Shown: one piece after another, positions 17,875 to 26,721 of the stretch | How positions within the stretch are numbered: the stretch's first letter is position 1 | How the letters are laid out: each line of letters opens with the position of its first letter | From: Alkalimonas amylolytica | GTDB taxonomy: Bacteria; Pseudomonadota; Gammaproteobacteria; Enterobacterales; Alteromonadaceae | NCBI RefSeq assembly: GCF_900107845.1 | Contig: NZ_FNRM01000007.1 | Coordinates: forward strand, 1 to 64,000 | Reading direction: 5' to 3' | Length of the DNA: 64,000 nt | Program-made: the position numbers and the translations under genes | Notes under the pieces: generated by a model | Seen by the model: the letters and a program-made list of their open reading frames with translations, nothing else | Told to the model about the DNA's origin: nothing | The model's database searches: none

Positions 17875-19254
17875 ATGAAAGCACTCGTTCAAATCAGCGC
17901 TCTGGCGCTGTTATTCAGTAGCCATGCCTACGCCTGTCTGACGCAGGAGCAGGAAAACAATAACACCGAAAGCCGCGCCAATGGTCCTTTGTGTTCCGGG
18001 GTGACGGTGGATGCCAGCATCCATAACCGCAATGATGTCGATTGGTTTTACTTTGATACCAGTAGCACCGGTGATATCTCCATCAGTCTGAGTCATGGTA
18101 ATAATGCCGATTTTGACTGGTTTTTGTACCGCGAAACCGGCAGTTATATTTTGTCCGGCCAAACGGCCAATAACCCGGAAACCGGCACCTATCCGGCGGC
18201 TGCTCCGGGCCGGCATTACATCAAAGTTACCCGGTACTCCGGCACCGGTGACTACCAAATGGTGGTGAGTTTCAATGATGGGAGCCAGGGTGGAGATCCT
18301 GCGCCCGGCAGTTGCAACTATGGCCCACGGCCAAGCAAGCCGGGTGGCCTGACGGTCTACCGGGTCGGTAGCCTGGAAGACAGTTGTGTGGAATTAAGTG
18401 AGCCTGCCGTGTTACTGATGGGGGGCGGCACCGATGTGGACGATGCCTTCAGCCAGCGGGTGGCCCCGCATATTCAGGGCGGCAACATTGTGGTGCTGCG
18501 TACCGCTGGTACCGGGGCTTACAACAGCTACTTGCAAGGGCTGACCAATGCTGCTTCGGTAGAAACCATTATTGTGGATAGCCGCAACAAAGCCAACAGC
18601 GATTACGTCGATTGGGTGATCCGTACCGCCGAGTTTGTCTGGCTGGCGGGTGGTGATCAGAGTACCTACATCAGCAATTGGCAGGGTACCAAGGTGGAAG
18701 AAGCCATCCAGTATGTGTACGATAAAGGTGGCGTGGTCGGTGGTACCTCGGCGGGCAACCATGTGCTTAGTCAGTTTGTCTATAACCCGGATGGCGTCCA
18801 GGGTGCAGTCAGCTCGGAAGTGGTGACTGACTTTTGCCACAACACCATTCAAATTAGCACCGACTTCCTAACCATTCCGATGCTGGCTAACACCATCAAC
18901 GACACCCACTTCTATGAGCGGGATCGAATGGGACGCTCGGCGGTGTTCCAGGCGCATTTAGGCAGCAATGGCCGTGCCATTGGTGTATCCGAACAAACGT
19001 CGCTTTTCGTGCAAGCCAATGGCCATGCTGTGGTCGATGGTCAGTACGAAGCCTATGTGTTGCGCGCCGATGGTCAGACTCAGTACCAGCAAACCAGCTG
19101 TGGTCAGCCGGTGGTGGTCAATGATTTACTGCGTTACCGTTTGTTGCCAGGCGATAGCTACAACCTGCTGAATAACAGCAGCTCAGTGTCGCCTATCCGT
19201 ATAGGCATCAATGGCAACTTCAGTAGTTTCTATACGCCATCCAACCCTTATTAA
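17875..19254 (+). CDS. secreted cyanophycinase-like peptidase (S51) with N-terminal PPC domain
   Basis: Signal peptide (residues 1-20, ending HAYA), then a bacterial pre-peptidase C-terminal (PPC) domain (DVDWFYFDTSSTGDISISL ... HYIKVTRYSGTGDYQM), then an S51 peptidase domain. The latter has LLMGGGTDVDDAF, the nucleophile elbow GGTSAGNHVL and the DTHFYERDRMGR motif carrying the likely catalytic His. Cyanophycinases cut the Asp-Arg polymer cyanophycin to beta-Asp-Arg, and secreted forms exist in scavenging bacteria. The substrate here is inference. The ATG at 17875 follows an AGGAAA site; an upstream ATG at 17815 would put 20 residues before the signal peptide. Paralogous to the next gene. Confidence 0.85.
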   Translation: MKALVQISALALLFSSHAYACLTQEQENNNTESRANGPLCSGVTVDASIHNRNDVDWFYFDTSSTGDISISLSHGNNADFDWFLYRETGSYILSGQTANNPETGTYPAAAPGRHYIKVTRYSGTGDYQMVVSFNDGSQGGDPAPGSCNYGPRPSKPGGLTVYRVGSLEDSCVELSEPAVLLMGGGTDVDDAFSQRVAPHIQGGNIVVLRTAGTGAYNSYLQGLTNAASVETIIVDSRNKANSDYVDWVIRTAEFVWLAGGDQSTYISNWQGTKVEEAIQYVYDKGGVVGGTSAGNHVLSQFVYNPDGVQGAVSSEVVTDFCHNTIQISTDFLTIPMLANTINDTHFYERDRMGRSAVFQAHLGSNGRAIGVSEQTSLFVQANGHAVVDGQYEAYVLRADGQTQYQQTSCGQPVVVNDLLRYRLLPGDSYNLLNNSSSVSPIRIGINGNFSSFYTPSNPY

Positions 19255-19305
19255 TGGTACCAACATCGCCTTGTCCAGGGGGCAAGGCGATACTATCTGG
19301 AAGTT

Positions 19306-20397
19306 ATGGGAATCATGTTCATCCAAAAAAACCTTGTATCTGCCCTGACCTTAGGGGTGATGGTGTTATTAATCGTGAGCTGCAGCAGCAAGGACAGACA
19401 AACCGAGTTGCTGCAGATGATGGAAGATTTAGCCAACGCTAAGGCCTGTGGCTATGGTCCGCGCCCAGAGCTGCCCGCAAACTTGACTCGTTATGCAGTA
19501 GGCTACACCGGCGATGTCTGTGTGCCTTTGGACGCGGAGCAGGCCGGAGTTATTCTGATGGGAGGCAGTACCGATGTCGATAGCATTTTTGCCCAGAAAG
19601 TCAGGCCGTATATTCAGGGCGGTAATGTGCTGGTGTTGCGCACCCGTGGTGGTGCAGGCTATAACCAGTATCTGCAACAGTTGACCGAAGCGGCTTCGGT
19701 AGAGACCCTCCTAGTTGATAGCCGCGATAAAGCCAACAGCGACTATGTCGCCTGGGCTGTGCAAAGCGCCGAGTTTATCTGGTTTGCCGGTGGTGATCAG
19801 TCCGAATACATTCGTTACTGGCAGGATACCCGGCTGCAGCAAAAACTGCATTATGCCTACCACAAGGGTGCCATCATTGGCGGTACCTCGGCGGGCAATG
19901 CCATTCTCGGCGAGGTGGTGTATAACCCGGATGGGGTGGGCAGTGCCGTCTCCAATGAAGTGGCGAAGGATTTTTGCGATGGCAATATTCGCTTTAGCGG
20001 AGATTTCTTACAGGCTCCGATGTTGGCTGGCTCGCTAACCGATACCCACTTTAAACAACGGGATCGGATGGGGCGCCTGATGGTCTTTTTAGCCCATCAC
20101 CCCGGAAAAGCATTGACCGGTATTGCGGTTTCTGAGCAAACCGCACTGTGGGTAGCGCGCGATGGTCAGACCGAGGTGTTCGGGGCGCATGAGGTTTATA
20201 TACTGCGGGCGGATGAACAGAGTCGTTTTCGGCAAACCGAGTGCGGCAAGCCGGTGATCATTGATGATCTGCTACGCTACCGTCTGACACCGGGTGATCA
20301 CTATCAGCTGGGCACCCATCAAAGCTCGGTGGCGCCGCTGCGGATCTCACTGGATGGACGGCAAAACCCCATCTATCAACCCAGCAACCCTTATTAA
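19306..20397 (+). CDS. cyanophycinase-like peptidase, lipoprotein form (tandem paralog)
   Basis: 363 aa, with a lipobox (LLIVSC, Cys followed by SSK) instead of a plain signal peptide and no PPC domain, so probably an outer-membrane lipoprotein. The catalytic domain closely follows the preceding gene: ILMGGSTDVDSIF, YIQGGNVLVLRT, WFAGGDQSEYI, GGTSAGNAIL, DTHFKQRDRMGR, and both end in PSNPY. It lies 51 bases downstream on the same strand, an evident tandem duplication. A GGAAG ribosome site precedes the ATG; a second ATG three codons in is also possible. Confidence 0.85.
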   Translation: MGIMFIQKNLVSALTLGVMVLLIVSCSSKDRQTELLQMMEDLANAKACGYGPRPELPANLTRYAVGYTGDVCVPLDAEQAGVILMGGSTDVDSIFAQKVRPYIQGGNVLVLRTRGGAGYNQYLQQLTEAASVETLLVDSRDKANSDYVAWAVQSAEFIWFAGGDQSEYIRYWQDTRLQQKLHYAYHKGAIIGGTSAGNAILGEVVYNPDGVGSAVSNEVAKDFCDGNIRFSGDFLQAPMLAGSLTDTHFKQRDRMGRLMVFLAHHPGKALTGIAVSEQTALWVARDGQTEVFGAHEVYILRADEQSRFRQTECGKPVIIDDLLRYRLTPGDHYQLGTHQSSVAPLRISLDGRQNPIYQPSNPY

Positions 20398-20468
20398 CGG
20401 CATATTCGCTCAGCTCTGATTGTTAATGAATTATTTCGTGATAGTGCTGTCTATACAGCACCTTTTTC

Positions 20469-21218
20469 TTGCAGTCAGAGCCACCTTTGTCATCATTGCC
20501 TCCATCATGGTCCGATGCCGTTGATGAATCCGAACAGCGGCAGATCCGGGTTCACGCTGTACCTTGCTGGCAGCGCTGGCGATTGCCATTGCTGCTGGCG
20601 CTGCTGGGACATGCGTCGATTGGCTTACTGCTGGTGCAGCACACATGGCAGCGCCCCCTTTCACCCGAAGAGCCGGCCAGGGCCATTGAGGCATATTTTT
20701 ATCAGCCGCCACCTGTAGTCTCCGCAGCAGAGCCTGAAGAACCTGCTGTGACTTTAGAAATGCAGGAGGAAGCCGCTGCTATCACCGCCGAGCACACCGA
20801 AACACCGGCTGATGCTACTACGCCTACTACTGGGTTGCCCAAGCCTTCGGATGAGTCTGCCTCCAGCAGCCAGTCATTGGACGGGAATCTTGCAGAACGC
20901 AGAGGCAGTATGATGGATCGTGCTTTACAACAGTTGCAAAGCACAGGCGATTTGGCGAATGCGCATCGGACACAGCAACTACAACGGCATGCGCAACCCA
21001 AAATTACCGTAGAGAAGCGCTATCAGGAAATCCATGATGGCAGTCAGCCTATACGCAACTCTCGTGGCTGTCTTAGCGGTGATCCGAGTGTAGACGGCTT
21101 TGGCTTTGATGGTTTAATGGCTGCAAAGTATGTGCCCTGTGGCGATGAAATAAGTGCCGGTCAGCAATTGCAGGAAATCCTGCAACGCCGCTCCAGGCAT
21201 TTGGGCCGATCAGAGTAA
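20469..21218 (+). CDS. TonB-shaped single-pass membrane protein of unknown function
   Basis: 249 aa, unrecognised. A cytoplasmic N-terminus is followed by one transmembrane helix (about residues 39-57, LLLALLGHASIGLLLV) and a Pro/Glu/Ala-rich linker starting YFYQPPPVV. A Gln-rich helical segment and a C-terminal domain with two Cys (RGCLSGD and YVPCGDE) follow. The layout mimics TonB, but I see no TonB C-terminal fold. No in-frame ATG exists near the 5' end, so a TTG start (20469, or 20487/20496) must be used and the exact start is uncertain. It is next to TonB-C genes and the peptidases. Confidence 0.6.
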   Translation: MQSEPPLSSLPPSWSDAVDESEQRQIRVHAVPCWQRWRLPLLLALLGHASIGLLLVQHTWQRPLSPEEPARAIEAYFYQPPPVVSAAEPEEPAVTLEMQEEAAAITAEHTETPADATTPTTGLPKPSDESASSSQSLDGNLAERRGSMMDRALQQLQSTGDLANAHRTQQLQRHAQPKITVEKRYQEIHDGSQPIRNSRGCLSGDPSVDGFGFDGLMAAKYVPCGDEISAGQQLQEILQRRSRHLGRSE

Positions 21219-21234
21219 ACTGAATGTGTCCGGA

Positions 21235-21642
21235 TCAGCCCTGCAATTGCTGCTCCAGTCGCTGTTTTAAAGCCCCTTCAATCGGCACCGCTTTGCCGGT
21301 TTTTTGATCCAGGCAAACAAAAGTAATATCGGCATCGGCGGCAATGCGGTTGCTGCCTTTTATCCGTACTTCCTGGCGTACCATGGCGCTTTTACTGCCA
21401 ATTTTACTGAAATGGGTACTGATTTGCAGGGTATGCCCCATGGTAGCGGCTTCGCGGTAGTTGATGTTGATATTCACAATCACCCAGGCCAGGCCAAGCT
21501 CCCGGAAAAACTCAATATCGCCGTTGTCTTCCAGATAGCCCCAGCGCGCTTCTTCTAAAAACTCCAGATAACGGGCATTGTTTACATGCTGGTAAATATC
21601 AAGATGATAGCCGCGAACTTTAATTTCGGTTAGATGCGTCAT
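21235..21642 (-). CDS. fadM: acyl-CoA thioesterase FadM-type (hotdog fold)
   Basis: A 4HBT hotdog-fold thioesterase strongly resembling E. coli FadM (YbaW), which hydrolyses long-chain acyl-CoA by-products of beta-oxidation. The stretches IKVRGYHLDIYQHVNNARYL and FLEEARWGYLED, and VNININYREAA, are nearly those of FadM; the Asp in HLDIYQHVN is the family's active-site residue. I start at 21642 (MTHLTEIKV), giving 135 aa (E. coli 132); an ATG 16 codons upstream adds an unconserved extension. It is convergent with the preceding gene and divergent from the next. Confidence 0.9.
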   Translation of the reverse strand: MTHLTEIKVRGYHLDIYQHVNNARYLEFLEEARWGYLEDNGDIEFFRELGLAWVIVNININYREAATMGHTLQISTHFSKIGSKSAMVRQEVRIKGSNRIAADADITFVCLDQKTGKAVPIEGALKQRLEQQLQG

Positions 21643-21775
21643 AATAGGCTCATAGTCAACAAAGATAGCGGCATTGTGCCACACCGGCACTGGCTAGACC
21701 AGTTTGGCAAGAGAATGGTTGTTTTTGTCTCCTGTTGGAGCTATCATTTTAACAAATTGTTATAGGAGATTGTCT

Positions 21776-23098
21776 GTGAAATGGATCCTTCCCTTTTGTT
21801 TGCTGTTGGCGGCCCACTCTTCCTTAGCGGCCAGTTGGCTGGATGCGTATCAACGGCAAGATTTTGCTACAGCAAAGCAAGGTTTTGTTGAGCTTATTCC
21901 ATTGGCCAATGAAACTGCTGCCTACAATCTTGGTGTGATGGCACTGCATGGCCAGGGCCAGCCTGTGGATGAAGCCACAGCGCTGGGTTATTTCTTTTTG
22001 GCTGCCGAGCTGGAACATCCAGGCGCTCGCAGTGCTATCCAGCAGGTATCCGACGCACTTAGCGCGGAGCAGCTATCAGAGGCAGAACAAGTCTATACCG
22101 CATTGCAGCAGCGTATTCAGTTGCCAAAACGGCGTGCCGATGCCATCACGCAACGAACTGCAGGTCCGGAGCCAGTTAGCCGTCCTGCTCCCCAGTATCC
22201 GGTGGATGCCGCACGCAGAGGTCAGTTCGGTTACGTCATGCTGCGTTTTTTAGTGGATGAGGAAGGTAAGGTGCAGACCATTGATACGCTGGATGCCTTT
22301 CCGCAAGGGGTGTTTGAGCGCTCAGCGACTCGTGCCGTCAGGCGTTGGCAGTACGAAGCGACCGGTGAAAAGCATATCGTGCGCGTTCGTATGGACTTCA
22401 GATTGGACGCTGACTTGAATTTTCAACGCGTGCATGCACTCTTGCATAACGACAAGCTTTGGGATTTTGCCAATGCCGGCTCACCGCGACATCAGGAAGT
22501 GCTCGGTACCCTGTTTGAGCTAGTTGCTATGGGTTCAAATAAAAGCTGGCAGGTAAGGCATGAACTGAGTGAGCAGGATATGGCGCCTGATCTGAGTCTG
22601 TTTCGGGATAGGTCTCGTTTGTCTGCATCGCTGGATGACTTTGTAGGGCTGGCGCATATCGAGTTGGGGTCCGGGGGGCGTATTACTCAGGTTGATTTTC
22701 TGCGTGAGGGATCTAACTGGGATGAAGAACAGCTGTTGGCAGCAACCATTAATACTGCTGCCGCACCCGGTCGTTACCGTATTCTGAGCAGTCAGAACCA
22801 CCGTGGTCGCTATCAATTACACATCCAGCCAATTCAGGAGCTACCAGCCAATATGACAGCGAGGTATTGGTGGGATATGGCTGCCCGCAATGGTGATCGC
22901 AGGGCCCAGCAAATTCTGGCTGCATTTGATCCACATTGGGAGCAGTATCTGATTGCGCAGCAAGATCCTGAAGTGCTGGCCTGGAGTGGTACCCAACGGA
23001 TCCTAAATGGTGAAACAGAACTGGGCTGGGCCATGCTTGAGCAGGCAATTGCGCAAAATAATGCCACTGCGAAAGCTCTGAAAAAGCAGTTGTTATAA
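21776..23098 (+). CDS. Sel1-repeat / TonB C-terminal domain protein (paralog 2)
   Basis: Paralog of the protein at 16068, same architecture, 440 aa. It has a signal peptide (WILPFCLLLAAHSSLAA), Sel1-like helices (AAYNLGVMALHGQG, ALGYFFLAAELEHPGA), a TonB-C segment (RRGQFGYVMLRFLVDEEGKV, TRAVRRWQYEATGE) and the shared C-terminal half (YWWDMAARNGDRRAQQIL). I use the GTG at 21776, which follows a good AGGAG site by 7 bases and sits directly before the signal peptide; an ATG at 21704 lacks this. It ends at a bidirectional terminator. Confidence 0.78.
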   Translation: MKWILPFCLLLAAHSSLAASWLDAYQRQDFATAKQGFVELIPLANETAAYNLGVMALHGQGQPVDEATALGYFFLAAELEHPGARSAIQQVSDALSAEQLSEAEQVYTALQQRIQLPKRRADAITQRTAGPEPVSRPAPQYPVDAARRGQFGYVMLRFLVDEEGKVQTIDTLDAFPQGVFERSATRAVRRWQYEATGEKHIVRVRMDFRLDADLNFQRVHALLHNDKLWDFANAGSPRHQEVLGTLFELVAMGSNKSWQVRHELSEQDMAPDLSLFRDRSRLSASLDDFVGLAHIELGSGGRITQVDFLREGSNWDEEQLLAATINTAAAPGRYRILSSQNHRGRYQLHIQPIQELPANMTARYWWDMAARNGDRRAQQILAAFDPHWEQYLIAQQDPEVLAWSGTQRILNGETELGWAMLEQAIAQNNATAKALKKQLL

Positions 23099-23103
23099 AT
23101 TAT

Positions 23104-23123
23104 AAAGCCCCGGTCGGGGCTTT
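23104..23123. terminator. bidirectional terminator between the TonB-C gene and fre
   Basis: Perfect 8-bp stem AAAGCCCC-GGTC-GGGGCTTT between the converging stops at 23098 and 23129; flanked by A/T so usable on both strands. Confidence 0.8.
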
Positions 23124-23128
23124 ATGGA

Positions 23129-23833
23129 TTAAATATAGGCAAAGGCATCAGCGAACATTTGCTGTTGATGTGCGCCTTGCTTTAAGAACGCATCGCGGGC
23201 CACACCTACCATAGGGAAAGGGCCAGCGATGTATATATCGTAGGCATCAAGCGAGACAAAATCATTCAGCACTGCTTCGTGTACCAGGCCGCTACGGCCC
23301 TGCCAGTTGTCATCCGCGTCTTGCACTACCGGAATAAAACGAAATTTGCTGTGGCTGCTCGCCCAGGCTTGCAGTTCATCCAGCAAATACAAGCTGCTTT
23401 GCTGTCGTACGCCCCAGTATAAAAACACTGGCTTATCCTGCTTTAACTGCTGCAGTGCTTTGGCCATGCTGTAGACATAGGAAAAGCCGGTGCCGCCAGC
23501 CAGCAGCAGCACCGGATTGTCGCTTGGCCGCAGATGCGCCTGGCCAAGGCCGGCTTCAACCATCACCGGTTGTTTAGCATCCATTTGCTGTTGCAGATAG
23601 TTCAGCGCCTGACTGCTGTAGTCATCGGCTTTGGAGGCACCAATATGCAGCTCCAGTTGCTTACCATCCGGCAAGCAGGCCAGTGAAAATGGACGCTTGT
23701 CCTGCTCAGTAAGACACAATTGCAAGTATTGGCCAGGCAAAAAATCGACTGCTTGCTGCGGGCTCAGCAGGACTTTTTGCACAAAGGGTGTGAGCGGGGT
23801 AATGGCATCTACGGTGCACAGGGTTTGAATCAT
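23129..23833 (-). CDS. fre: NAD(P)H-flavin reductase
   Basis: A ferredoxin-NADP reductase-type protein of 234 aa (E. coli Fre 233) that reduces free flavins with NAD(P)H. The FAD/flavin-binding RPFSLA motif, the NAD-binding LLAGGTGFSYVYSM motif and the C-terminal IYIAGPFPMVGVARDAF are clear. In E. coli fre also follows ubiD, and reduced flavin serves the prenyl-FMN-dependent UbiX/UbiD step. It starts 10 bases after a ferredoxin gene and may form an electron-transfer pair with it. Confidence 0.85.
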   Translation of the reverse strand: MIQTLCTVDAITPLTPFVQKVLLSPQQAVDFLPGQYLQLCLTEQDKRPFSLACLPDGKQLELHIGASKADDYSSQALNYLQQQMDAKQPVMVEAGLGQAHLRPSDNPVLLLAGGTGFSYVYSMAKALQQLKQDKPVFLYWGVRQQSSLYLLDELQAWASSHSKFRFIPVVQDADDNWQGRSGLVHEAVLNDFVSLDAYDIYIAGPFPMVGVARDAFLKQGAHQQQMFADAFAYI

Positions 23834-23843
23834 GCTGGTCTCT

Positions 23844-24125
23844 TTAGGCTTGTATAAATGGGTGCTGCAGTACCAGATCCGTTAACGGATAGGCTAAACA
23901 ACCATAGGTAAAATTTTGCGCTTTGTCGATATCGGTCACAGGCGAGGGTGGGTCATAACGCACTTCACCACGTTGCAACCGGCAAACACAGCTGGTGCAA
24001 ACACCCTGGCGACAACGATTTGGAAAATCGATGCCGTGGCGCAGTGCCGCCTGCAGTATGGTTTCTCCGGCTTCGGCCTCAAAAGTGAGGCCGGCCGGCT
24101 GAATGCAGATGCGAAACGCAGTCAT
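23844..24125 (-). CDS. plant-type [2Fe-2S] ferredoxin
   Basis: 93 aa with the 2Fe-2S cluster motif Cys-x4-Cys-x2-Cys (CRQGVCTSC) and a distant fourth Cys in FTYGCLAYP. The family is that of YfaE and of the ferredoxin domains fused to reductases. It overlaps ubiD by ATGA and is followed by fre after 10 bases, so ferredoxin and flavoprotein reductase are produced together as separate chains. Likely role: one-electron carrier between Fre-like reductase and an unknown acceptor (inference). Confidence 0.85.
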   Translation of the reverse strand: MTAFRICIQPAGLTFEAEAGETILQAALRHGIDFPNRCRQGVCTSCVCRLQRGEVRYDPPSPVTDIDKAQNFTYGCLAYPLTDLVLQHPFIQA

Positions 24126-25603
24126 GGCAGCTCGGGCAACTCAATGCCAAGGCTGGGCCAAAGCGCATCAACCCGCTCTTTGACTGCTGGGTCCATCACT
24201 ATGGGCTCTCCCCATTCCCGATCGGTTTCACCCGGCCATTTGTTGGTGGCATCCATCCCCATTTTGGAACCCAAACCAGACACTGGTGAGGCAAAGTCCA
24301 GGTAGTCGATGGGGGTGTTTTCCACCAAGGTGGTATCACGGGCCGGATCCATCCGGGTGGTGATGGCCCAGATCACATCCTTCCAGTCGCGGGCATTGAT
24401 GTCGTCGTCGCAGACAATGACGAACTTGGTGTACATAAATTGCCGCAGGAAAGACCAAACCCCCATCATCACGCGCTTGGCATGGCCAGGGTACTGTTTT
24501 TTCATGGTCACTACCGCCAGGCGGTAGGAACAGCCTTCGGGCGGCAGATAGAAATCGACAATCTCAGGGAACTGCTTTTGCAAAATAGGTACAAAGACTT
24601 CGTTCAGTGCTACACCAAGGATGGCAGGCTCATCCGGCGGCCGGCCAGTGTAGGTGCTGTGGTAAATGGGGTTTTCCCGGTGGGTGATGTGGGTCACAGT
24701 AAACACCGGAAAGTCATCCACTTCGTTGTAATAACCGGTGTGATCGCCATAAGGCCCTTCCGGTGCCATTTCACCGGCTTCAATGTAGCCTTCCAACACG
24801 AACTCGGCACTGGCCGGTACCTGCAGTTCATTGCTGATGCATTGGACCACTTCGGTGTTGTCCCCACGCAACAAACCAGCAAAGCCATACTCGGACAAGG
24901 TATCCGGTACTGGCGTCACGGCACCTAAAATGGTGGCGGGGTCGGCGCCCAGCGCCACAGCGACCGGGAATCGCTCGCCTGGATGGGCTTTTTGCCACTC
25001 AAAAAAGTCCAGTGCACCGCCACGATGGGATAACCAACGCATAATGACTTTGTTTTTACCGAGCAGTTGTTGGCGATAAATACCCAGATTTTGCCGCTCT
25101 TTGTGTGGCCCTTTGGTCACCGTGAGGCCCCAGGTGATCAGCGGGGCCGCATCGCCTGGCCAGCAGGTCATGATGGGCAGCTTGGTCAAATCGACTTCAT
25201 CACCGGACAGCACCACCTGTTGACAAGCGGCCTTACGGACTTTTTTCGGCGACATATTCAGCACCTGCTTGAAAATCGGCAGCTTGCTAAAGGCATCCTT
25301 TAACCCTTTGGGTGGTTCTGGCTCTTTTAAAAACGCCAACAACTTGCCCACTTCGCGTAGCGCGCTGACTTCCTCTTGGCCCATGCCAAGAGCGACCCGC
25401 TCTGGGGTACCAAATAAATTGGCCAGCACCGGGATGTTTGAGCCTTTCGGGTTCTCAAACAGCAAGGCTGGGCCACCTGCCCGCAGAGTACGGTCAGCGA
25501 TTTCGGTCATTTCCAGCACAGGATCGACTTCCACGGCAATACGCTTTAATTGGCCGCGCTGCTCCAGTTGCTGGATAAAATCTCGCAGATCTTTGTATTT
25601 CAT
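24122..25603 (-). CDS. ubiD: 4-hydroxy-3-polyprenylbenzoate decarboxylase UbiD
   Basis: Prenylated-FMN-dependent decarboxylase of ubiquinone synthesis. 493 aa, close to E. coli UbiD (497). Family signatures include [20 protein letters not shown] at the N-terminus, [48 protein letters not shown] and [16 protein letters not shown]. First gene of a ubiD-ferredoxin-fre operon. Confidence 0.96.
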   Translation of the reverse strand: MKYKDLRDFIQQLEQRGQLKRIAVEVDPVLEMTEIADRTLRAGGPALLFENPKGSNIPVLANLFGTPERVALGMGQEEVSALREVGKLLAFLKEPEPPKGLKDAFSKLPIFKQVLNMSPKKVRKAACQQVVLSGDEVDLTKLPIMTCWPGDAAPLITWGLTVTKGPHKERQNLGIYRQQLLGKNKVIMRWLSHRGGALDFFEWQKAHPGERFPVAVALGADPATILGAVTPVPDTLSEYGFAGLLRGDNTEVVQCISNELQVPASAEFVLEGYIEAGEMAPEGPYGDHTGYYNEVDDFPVFTVTHITHRENPIYHSTYTGRPPDEPAILGVALNEVFVPILQKQFPEIVDFYLPPEGCSYRLAVVTMKKQYPGHAKRVMMGVWSFLRQFMYTKFVIVCDDDINARDWKDVIWAITTRMDPARDTTLVENTPIDYLDFASPVSGLGSKMGMDATNKWPGETDREWGEPIVMDPAVKERVDALWPSLGIELPELP

Positions 25604-25882
25604 CGGGTTTGCTCACTGCAAAACGTCAACATACGGTGCTGTTCCTCGGCAGGATCAGCCATCGTCAGAGGTTGCCAGTATACATGGAGTCTGCATTTCT
25701 GTCAGTTTAGACGGCTACAAAGTCGCTGGTTTCGCGAGCATGAAGGTGCTGGCCTGGTTGTTTCGAATGGCATTGGATCTGCCAGAATCCCACTAAAATC
25801 GGTTGAACTAGGCCGGTAATTACTGTAATTGGCTGAAATCTGTGGCTATACTGAGAAGAAATGGGTTGGTAGAAGGTTGCGC

Positions 25883-26656
25883 ATGGATTTTCCTGCCAGT
25901 ATTAAACAGCAGACGTGTAAAGATTGCTTAAGTGGTCAGGACTTAGGTTTTGAGATCAAAATGGCGTTTCAGCCCATTATTGATTGGCAGCAGCAATCGA
26001 TTTTTGCTTACGAGGCCTTGGTTCGTGGCCCGGAAGGCCAGGGTGCTGGCTGGGTATTTGAGCGCATTACCAAAGATAACCGTTATTACTTTGATCAGGC
26101 CTGCCGGGTCAAAGCCATTGAAACGGCAGCTCGCCTGGGTTGCCGCACCTATCTAAACATCAACTTTATGCCCAATGCGGTCTATAACCCTGAAACCTGT
26201 ATTCAAGCCACATTGGAAGCCAGCGAGCTGTATGGTTTTTGCAAGGATCATATTATTTTTGAGGTGATTGAAACCGAAGAAATTCCAGACAAAGGCCACT
26301 TAACCCGGATTTTTCAAAGCTATGCTAAACATGGATTTTTAACGGCTATTGATGATTATGGTTCTGGCTATGCCAATCTGGAATGGCTGCAGATGTTAAA
26401 GCCACATATTCTGAAGTTGGATATGGCGCTGATCCGCGATATTGACCAAAACCCGGCACAGCAAGCCATCGTGCTGGATACCATGGCGCAGTGTGAGTTG
26501 CAGGGGGCGAAAGTCTTGGCCGAAGGCATTGAAAGTGCCGCTGAGCTTGCCTGGCTGGTATCGGCTGGTGTCCGCTACCTACAGGGGTACTACTTTGCAA
26601 GGCCTGCGCTGGAGACTTTAACTCCGCTGTCAGAGATTTATGGCCTGACACAATAA
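25883..26656 (+). CDS. EAL-domain c-di-GMP phosphodiesterase
   Basis: 257 aa, essentially a stand-alone EAL domain preceded by a short segment with a Cys-x2-Cys (QTCKDCLSG). Catalytic and metal-binding motifs are present: YEALVRG (EAL), NINFMPNAV, EVIETEEI, IDDYGSGYANLEWL, LKLDMALI and LAEGIES, so it is probably active in hydrolysing c-di-GMP to pGpG. No sensory or membrane domain is seen. The ATG at 25883 (MDFPASIK) is chosen; an upstream start at 25829 adds 18 unconserved residues. Divergent from ubiD. Confidence 0.87.
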   Translation: MDFPASIKQQTCKDCLSGQDLGFEIKMAFQPIIDWQQQSIFAYEALVRGPEGQGAGWVFERITKDNRYYFDQACRVKAIETAARLGCRTYLNINFMPNAVYNPETCIQATLEASELYGFCKDHIIFEVIETEEIPDKGHLTRIFQSYAKHGFLTAIDDYGSGYANLEWLQMLKPHILKLDMALIRDIDQNPAQQAIVLDTMAQCELQGAKVLAEGIESAAELAWLVSAGVRYLQGYYFARPALETLTPLSEIYGLTQ

Positions 26657-26679
26657 ACGGACCTGAATGGATAAAAAAT

Positions 26680-26701
26680 AAAGGCGCCAGATGGCGCCTT
26701 T
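26680..26701. terminator. bidirectional terminator
   Basis: Perfect stem AAAGGCGCC-AGAT-GGCGCCTTT between converging stops; on the minus strand it is followed by an A-to-T-rich tract giving TTTTTT, making it strongest for the TonB receptor gene. Confidence 0.85.
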
Positions 26702-26721
26702 GGTTTATCGCACGCTATGGC

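Noticed and set aside
20431-20712. Minus-strand 93-codon frame opposite the TonB-shaped gene
   Set aside because: The plus-strand frame is longer and has a clear transmembrane segment and linker, while this one has no coherent protein features.
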